A stretch of 64,000 bases of DNA from Lagopus muta (taxonomy: Eukaryota > Chordata > Aves > Galliformes > Phasianidae): assembly GCF_023343835.1 (NCBI RefSeq), contig NC_064443.1, forward strand, positions 9,052,001-9,116,000. Reading direction: 5' to 3'. Positions within the stretch are counted from its first letter, which is position 1. Each line of letters opens with the position of its first letter. The notes under the pieces are model-generated. The model did no database searches. It was not told the origin of the DNA and worked only from the letters and a program-made list of their open reading frames with translations. The translations under genes were made by a program, and so were the position numbers. Positions 57,321 through 64,000 of this stretch are shown here, piece by piece.

Positions 57321-59712
57321 AAACTTCCCCGGCATGGGGAGCTCCACAGGGTCTGCCCGGCTCTCCGGGCCTGGCCCAGTGGCCCTCACCTCACCTGGGC
57401 CACCACAAGCCCCCCGCTGCTCTTAGCCCACTGAACCAGCCACATGAGCACCTGGTGCCAGACCCTGAGCTGTGCTTGGAGGCGCTGCTTCCTCCTAAGG
57501 GCTGTGGCTGTGCATGTGGAGGCTGCAGGGCTCAGCGGGATGGCGTGGGCCTCGCCTGCCATGGTGGCACAAACCTATCTTTGATGGCTACAACTTGGGG
57601 ACTTCCCCAGCAAATGTTCCTTATGTGGCCCCGCGTGGTGCCCAGCCCAGTCTCCCAGTGTACCCAATGGCACTGCTGTACCAGAAGGCTCCAGGGGACA
57701 TGGGGACATCCTCCTCGTGGGAACGTGTGGGCTGTGTTGGTTAGTAGCCTGTGTGGCAGGGCCGCGGGTGCAGAGCATCTCCCGGCCAGCAGGGATGTGG
57801 CTGCGCTGTGCGTGCAGCCACCGGCTGCAGAGAGCTGAGCTGAAAGCAAAGAGACCTCAGGGAGGCTCTCAGTGTGCTGTGGGACATTGAAAGGAGGGGA
57901 TCCCCTGCTGGCACCTCTCAGAGCACACAGGAAGGCAGCAGAGGAGTGATGAGCACATGGTGAAAGCAGTGCTGCGTGTCATATCAATCCTTCCTCACTG
58001 AGGGAGGCAGACATCAGTCTGGGCATCGGGCTCCAGGCACTTCTCGCCCTCTGGTTCTGAACCTGGAGGGGTCCAAGTCCTGATGGGCTGAGTCATGGCC
58101 AGAGAATGTGGCACCCCAAATGTTCTTTCAGGGTGAAAGTCTCCTGCTCACTGCTCACAGAGCAGCCTCACAGTGGTTTGGAGCAGGGACAGGGAAGGGA
58201 ATGCACAGCATCTCTCTGGTAAAGTCAACATGCTTTTATTGCGATCTTCCGCACCTTTGGGAAATCCTACAGGCTGGGGAGGATGTACTGAAAAAGCAAA
58301 TCCAGATGGCATATGTTAGCAGGAGGCAAGACAGACAAGCTATGAGCTCAGGTAGGAGGACCAAGTACTATCACTGAGGGCTGAGTTACGTTGATGCTAA
58401 AGGGTATAAGAGAATCAGTGAGCATCCTAATAGAGCTCACAGTGCTGGGGCTGCTGCTTGGCATGTATGAAACATGGCTTCTAAAAAAAGGAACTGGCAG
58501 GACAGAGCTGCAGAGGGACTCAGCATTGTCCCGATAAAGTGGAGCAGAGCTGAGAAAAGGGAGACACTAATTACTTGCTACCACACATGAACAAATCTCC
58601 CCTCTCTGAGTGAGGATATGGATCTCCAGCAGGCAGCTGGATGCAAAATCCTCTTTGTTTTATCCCTGCCAACAGCCTGGAGCATCATGGCAAAGGGAAC
58701 AGCATTGCCTCAGGGGGAGCAAGGACAGAGCACGCTAAGCAGACAGCTCTCTCCTTGGGAGCACGCAGAGAGGAGGAGGATGTCCTGTGGGCAGTGACTC
58801 TGAGTTGCCCTCTCTCCTTCTCTCACTGGGTCCTGCACCCACAGCATTCCCTGCTTTCACTGGCACAGGCTGGCCAGTGTCCAGAGCCAGCTCTGCCTGC
58901 TGGACGTTGTGGCCTTGACCCTGGGACCTCCCTGTGCTAAAGGAACAGAGCAGGCAAGCACCTCCATCAGCCCCCGGAGGATTTGCCGTTCCCTGCTCAC
59001 AAGCTCTGTTGCTGCTACTGCTGCCCTGCAGGCACGGCTGCTTGCGGCTGGCCCTGGGTGCTGCACAGAAACCAAACCCTGCAATAATCCCACAATGAGC
59101 TCCCGCGGGGCAATCACGCAGCTCCCGCGCAGCCCCAGGGATCTTCCTGCCCCGCAGTGAGGCTGGCAGCCACCAGGTGTCCCTGCAAGCCCACGCTTGG
59201 GTTGCTTCATTCGGAAGGGATGGGGATCGGGCCGGGCAGGGGTGACTGTCGCCCTGCAGAAAGGAGGGCTGGAGAGAAGCAGCGCTGGACTCACTGGCAC
59301 CGATGGAGCAAATCCACGGAGCAAATCCCCCACCTACCCACAAGGGCTGGGGACCGCGGGGAAGCAGGCAAACCTGGCCTAGGCAGAGTCCCCCAGAGAT
59401 GTGCAGTGATGTGGTGCTTCAGGCAGCAAGCACTGCCCATGGTATTACTCAGGCCTGTCTGGAAGGCATGTCCCCCACCTGCAGAGATGGGACATCGATG
59501 GGACGTGGGCTGGCTGCACACTCTTTGTCCCCTTCTCTCTCCACGAAGGCTGCAGGAGGTGATGCAGACCTACAGATGCAGCAATACTGGGAAAAGCAGC
59601 ATCAGCCCCCACATGCTCCAGTATCTGTTTGAGCACTGTCTGCCTTAGTTTCCGCCCCTCTGACAATCAGACATTAATCTCCCTCTCCTTGCTGTCCTGG
59701 TCACGTTCATTT

Positions 59713-59729
59713 TTATCACAGTTCCGTTA
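59713..59729 (-). promoter_or_regulatory. Paired GATA and MYB motifs
   Basis: TTATCA (59713-59718, TGATAA on the minus strand) is followed after five bases by CCGTTA (59724-59729, TAACGG on the minus strand, a MYB recognition element), in an AT-richer, non-repetitive stretch. The pairing resembles the one at 63.8 kb. Confidence 0.35.
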
Positions 59730-62700
59730 GTGCCAGGCTGAGCTTTCCGGGCGCTGGCGGGGCCCTGGGGTGCTCCTTGTGCCAAACCCCACCATCCTCA
59801 CAGCCAGCAGCCACCCTGCTGAGCTCCTCACCACATCAGGATACAGAGCCCTGCAACCAATTCCGGACAGGCTTATTTCAGCCTTCTGGTCAACCGCAAG
59901 CACGGGGGGTTTCACAAACACGGTGTGCCAGCCAGGGTGCACTGGGGCCTGGCCCTACGGCCCAACCGATGTTCCGGATGCTCCGTGGGACCACAGCAGC
60001 AGCGAGATGCCCCCCAGGCTCCCCAGAACCAGAGGTGCTGCTGCTGGATGCCTGAGGTGTGCTGTATCTCTCCAACTCCCAACCTGGCTTTCAGCACTGC
60101 AGCTCTTGCAGTAGGGTAGGCAGTGAGTTTCTACCTTCCCCCAGCAGCTTGTGTGTACCCACAGCCCAGCATAGCACTGCTACACTGGGCACAGCCATGC
60201 ACAGGCCAGCTCCAAGCCCATGGGTTACCCACAGTGGAAGAGCTGAGTGATGACATGCGCTCGTGTTCCCCATGGCTTCATTCTCTATCACAGTTCACAA
60301 GTTATCACAGGGGAACAGAGGCTGTTGTTGCGTGCCGCAGGGCAAAGCTGTGGTTTCAGCTAGGACCTGGGCAATCACTGCAGCTCACTGGCATGGCTGC
60401 AGTGAACACCCCTGGCTCTCTCTCCCTTACCACCCCACACAGCTTGGATGCATCTCTTTATTCAGTTATATTTGGCTCTTAGTAATACAGGTTTCAGCAA
60501 AACTCAGAAGCAGGAGCACTGCTGCTGTAGGGACTGAAGGGACATAAAAGGGCTTCTCCTCCCTCCTTCCCCTTTTCCTCTTTACAGAAACAACCTCAAA
60601 CCAGTTTCAGACACCCACAGCACAACCTATGTGCAGGAACCAGCTGCCAAGGGGGAGGCGCATCCTCATACAGAAGTGCTGTCTTTAGCACAGGCATCAT
60701 TCTCCTGTGCCAAGAGACTGAGCCCAGGCACCAAACTCTGGGAAATCCCATGTAAGGCACACAGGACTCGAAGCATCACCCTGCACCCTGAAGAAGCAGC
60801 TGTCCTCCAGCCTCATCAGTATGCCTGGGTCCACCACCATTTAGGACATGTATTCGGGCAGGAGGTGCCACCTAGCAGCTGGCTGCTCAAGTCTCTGTGA
60901 CCTCACTCTGTACAGCTGCACCAGAGCTGATGCAAGTCCCAGAATGCAGGAGAACTCTGGGGTGCAGAACCACATAGCAAGGCAGGATCTTTGTCACCTC
61001 TTTCCAGGCTCTTCAGGTTTTACCTGCTAATTACAAATTATCACTCCCATGCATATATTACCTGTTTACCTGCACACCCCTATTCTCCCAGACATTGCAC
61101 CATCCCTCCCCACCATGCCCTACCTCCCCCCCTCCCCATGCCCTAAAAGGGCAGGTGCCTCTAAGCCCACCCTGCAGCCCAGCGGTGTTGGGATACATGG
61201 GGAAGTGTTCCCTGGCAGAGTGGAACACAAAGCAGCAGCACCTGCAGTGAGTGCATCCCATGTGTGTCAGGAGGCAGAGGCTGCTGAGAGATGTGCCTCT
61301 CACCTGTCATCAGTGCATCTTCTTCTCTTTAAGGTCCTATTGTGCCCCTTGCAGAATACTGGGAAGCTTTGCCAGACTAATCCTGCCTGGTATCCACCCC
61401 ATCTGGACTGGGGAAAACAATGCAAGCCCTTAATTTTCTAATCCTGGGAGCTTCCAGACTTCGCTTTGATAGCAGCTCTGCCTCAGCCCATCTGCAAGGC
61501 AGGGCTGGAACCTCTGTCCTCATGTTCTGACAGTTCCAGGAGGCATCTCTCACCGCTGTATGCCTGTGGACAGGCTGGCACAGCCAGCTGGAGAGAGCCC
61601 ATCTCCTCCCCCCGCCCCAGCAAAACAAGGAGCTACACTTTACATCCCAGCAGCTCCAAAGGCTGTGACTTGGAGGCTTACAAGTGTTGCTCAGACTCTG
61701 ACAGGAGCTGGTTGATGCTCAGTGTTCTCCCTCCTACCCAGTGACCTGCACAGCCCCTGGAGACATGTGGAGCAGGGACCAAGCTGCTGCATGGCCCAGC
61801 ATCATCCCACAGTGCAGGTGGAGGCTCATAGGGTTGGGATCTGCAAGGGCCCGGTTGCTGGGGAGCGGCAGGATGGAACACAAACAGGAAAGCTGGCAGG
61901 GACCCAGCCCTTCCCAGCTGGGACAGGAAAGAGACGCTCCGTCCCTGCTCAGGGCACGAACAGCAGCAGTGTATGAGCACTGAGCATAACCCACTGCAGG
62001 CTGCCCATCCCAAGAGGGATCATCTCCTCTGGGACCACCCCATCCCTTCGTGCCCCATCTGAAGCTCCCCGAATCTCTTTGTTACCTCCCAGCCCCGGGG
62101 TCCCGGCGGGTATCCAGCACGAACGCAGCCCACGGGACGCAGGTGGGGCTGATCTCAGAGCCCCAGAGCCGCCTCCTCCCCTGGGCACTGTGAGCATCCC
62201 GGCCTGGATGCAGCTCCGCTCATGGACGCGGCTCGCAGCCGGACTTCTGTGCCGCGGGAGGGCACCATCGGCCAAGCTTCGCCCGTTGAAGTTCAACGAT
62301 GGCACCAATTTCTCCTACAGTGGCAGAAAACAGATTGGCCAAGGTGCATTCCAGCAAGCACCACCTGGATGCCTGGTTTGAATGCTGGAGAGATGGGAGA
62401 GAGAACTACCCGTGTTCCTCCATCCTCTCCGCACAGCATCATCCCCAGGCGCAGTGATCACCTTCCCCCCGCCAGGGGCACCGTCTCCCAGCTGTCAGCA
62501 CCCGGCCTCCCCACAGGTGTGAGGACAGGACGGCCCTTTGTGTGCCAGCCTCCCGGCCACCCGTTCCCCAGGGCAGGTTTTCAGCGGAGCTGGCACAGCT
62601 CCCCAGCTTTTCAGCACCTCCCATCTCACTGCCACAAAGGGCAGCCCTGTCCCTGAGAGCCCAGCGCATCTCCTCTGTAAAGGATGGGGAGGAATGAGGA

Positions 62701-63589
62701 GTGGGTCACCTCTCCGGAGAGCAGGAGTGGGGCATGTAGCCAAGAAAGGAGGGGTTTGGGAATGCAGAGCTTGGTCACCCTCTGCAGAGTGCCATATCCT
62801 TCTCTTTGCAGCTCTTCCTACAATAGCAAATAAAAAGTAAAAAGAATCTGCTCACAGCCCCTGACCTGGCATGTGTCAAAGCCTGCGTGCTTGTACAGCG
62901 GCCTTGGGATTGACACCTGGCTGGCAAGATGGGCAGTGAGCCCTTCAATCCCTGCAGAGCATCAGCCAGTGACCGCATGGTCCTGGCTGCCTGCCCACCT
63001 CCAGTTGGGAAATCCTGCTTGCTGTGCCCAGGCTGCAGGTGCTCCCAGCCTTGGCAGATCCCTCACTAGTGCCCACAGTTCCAGCACAAGTGGCTGTGTG
63101 CCCTCCCAGATGGGGTGATGGGCATGTGCACTGCTGCTGCTCTGGCTAGTGGCCTTGGATGCTTGGTAAACAGGCTTTTCCCTCCCCTCCTGAGCCTGCA
63201 GCACTTAGAGGGACCTTTAAATCACATTCAGCCCTTTTGTTTTCCCTGTGCTGTTTCCTTGTCCTGTGCTGCACATCACTGCACAGCCCTCCCCTGGCAC
63301 AGATCGTGGACAGAACACCGCTCAGGCAGGGGGAACAACGCTACACCACAGCAGCCAGGAGGCAGCAGGACGAAGTGCACAGGGTTAAAGCTTTCTCCAT
63401 TCCCCCGCTGAGCCTCCCCTCTCCAAAAACAAACCGTGTGGTTCCCTGCACACAGCTCCCTGCTGTGCTCACCACTTTCCAAAGCCCGTGCCAGCACATC
63501 CCTCCGTGCCTTCCCTCCTCTGCAGGGATCACGCTGAGTGCTGGCCCTTCCTGCCCTCTGTCTCTCAGATCATTAACTAACTCCACTCT

Positions 63590-63625
63590 CGCTCTCTCTC
63601 TCTCTTTTTTTTTTTCTTCTTCCCT
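63590..63625 (+). repeat. (CT)n followed by T-run
   Basis: A short CT dinucleotide repeat runs into an interrupted T tract, marking the left edge of the motif-rich block that follows. Confidence 0.85.
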
Positions 63626-63639
63626 TTTGAACATATCAG

Positions 63640-63920
63640 CCTAATGGAATCAAAGAGGCATTTCAGTGACTCAGGCGTTTCCCATTGCCCTATTCCAGCA
63701 TCCTCTACTCTTAACGCTGAGAGCTTTTCACGTCCTATTTGGAACTGATAGGAAGCCCTTTCATTGTTTCACTACATGGATATTAACACTGATGAAGGAA
63801 ATGCTCCATCTGATAACAGAACCGTTGAAAAGAGCACCATTTCCAAATGAGCAGACTCTGAGACAGTGCACGACTGCTGCTGACATTGCTTTGCACGCTC
63901 CCTTGGGCATGGCAGGCACC
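63640..63920. promoter_or_regulatory. Candidate haematopoietic enhancer (possible GATA2 distal enhancer counterpart)
   Basis: In this block an E-box CATCTG (63807-63812) overlaps a GATA site TGATAA (63811-63816), and a MYB element AACCGTTG (63820-63827) follows within a few bases. A second GATA site TGATAG lies at 63746-63751 and an AP-1/NF-E2 site TGACTCA at 63667-63673. The sequence is balanced in composition, CpG-poor and non-repetitive, unlike its surroundings. In mammals the GATA2 distal enhancer (mouse -77 kb, human about -110 kb) lies between RPN1 and GATA2 on the RPN1 side and depends on E-box/GATA, RUNX and MYB type inputs. Position and motif set agree, but homology is inferred, not shown. 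Confidence 0.45.
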
Positions 63921-64000
63921 ACCTCCCCGTGAACCACATCCATGCCAGCTGGGATACTGCCTTCCGACCTCCTCGGAATGGCCTCTTCCTTGTCACAGGC

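Larger units (their letters stand above)
53670..63580. other. RPN1-to-GATA2 side intergenic region
   Basis: About 10 kb without a gene I can support. It is GC-moderate unique sequence with CAG/CTG-rich patches. The longer open frames (57230-57838 and 59157-59648, both +; 58735-59343, -) have no recognisable similarity and unconvincing composition. A perfect MEF2-type CTATAAATAG sits at 54777-54786. By synteny this interval should separate RPN1 from GATA2 and may hold distal enhancers of GATA2. Confidence 0.55.

Noticed and set aside
57230-57838. 202-codon plus-strand open frame downstream of RPN1
   Set aside because: No similarity to any known family, composition follows local GC, and no splice partners or clear promoter beyond a small CpG patch.
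58735-59343. 202-codon minus-strand open frame
   Set aside because: Overlaps several other open frames in GC-rich sequence, with no domain or conservation evidence.

Overview
This is vertebrate nuclear DNA, almost certainly from a galliform bird and most likely chicken. The genes are split by GT-AG introns, promoters sit in CpG-rich islands, the only interspersed repeats I recognise are short CR1 LINE tails, and the introns are compact. Gene content matches human 3q21: COPG1, HMCES, H1-10 (H1FX), RAB7A and RPN1. Beyond RPN1 the window should lead toward GATA2. I saw no prokaryotic genes, CRISPR arrays, rRNA or tRNA genes, and no retroviral, LTR or Polinton-like element.

Layout: 1-7.7 kb holds the last ten coding exons of COPG1 (+), the gamma-COP subunit of the COPI coat. 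HMCES (+; six coding exons) begins only about 140 bp past the COPG1 poly(A) signal and ends near 10.7 kb. A polyadenylated replacement-type histone H2A gene (+, 11.87-12.25 kb) and the linker histone H1-10 (-, 17.24-17.89 kb) face each other tail to tail. RAB7A (-) spans about 20.9-39.4 kb, with a 14 kb first intron and a non-coding first exon in a CpG island. From 39.6 to 46.3 kb is the space between the divergent RAB7A and RPN1 promoters. It holds a third, orphan CpG island at about 44 kb and signs of unannotated spliced transcripts on both strands. RPN1 (+) is complete from 46.42 to 53.65 kb in ten coding exons. The remaining 10 kb has no gene I can support but carries haematopoietic-type transcription factor motif clusters.

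The genes are housekeeping functions and do not form an operon-like system. COPG1 and RAB7A act in membrane traffic (Golgi coat and late endosome), RPN1 in ER N-glycosylation, HMCES in abasic-site protection, and the two histone genes encode replication-independent chromatin proteins. Linkage reflects conserved vertebrate synteny. The most interesting non-gene signals are a compact E-box/GATA/MYB composite at about 63.8 kb, which may be the avian counterpart of the GATA2 distal haematopoietic enhancer; a candidate four-exon membrane-protein gene at 40.07-42.68 kb (-) whose exons all keep phase 0; and an H2A variant with an H2A.X-like core but no SQ tail. Exon boundaries were placed by eye from splice consensus and remembered human protein sequences, without alignment software.
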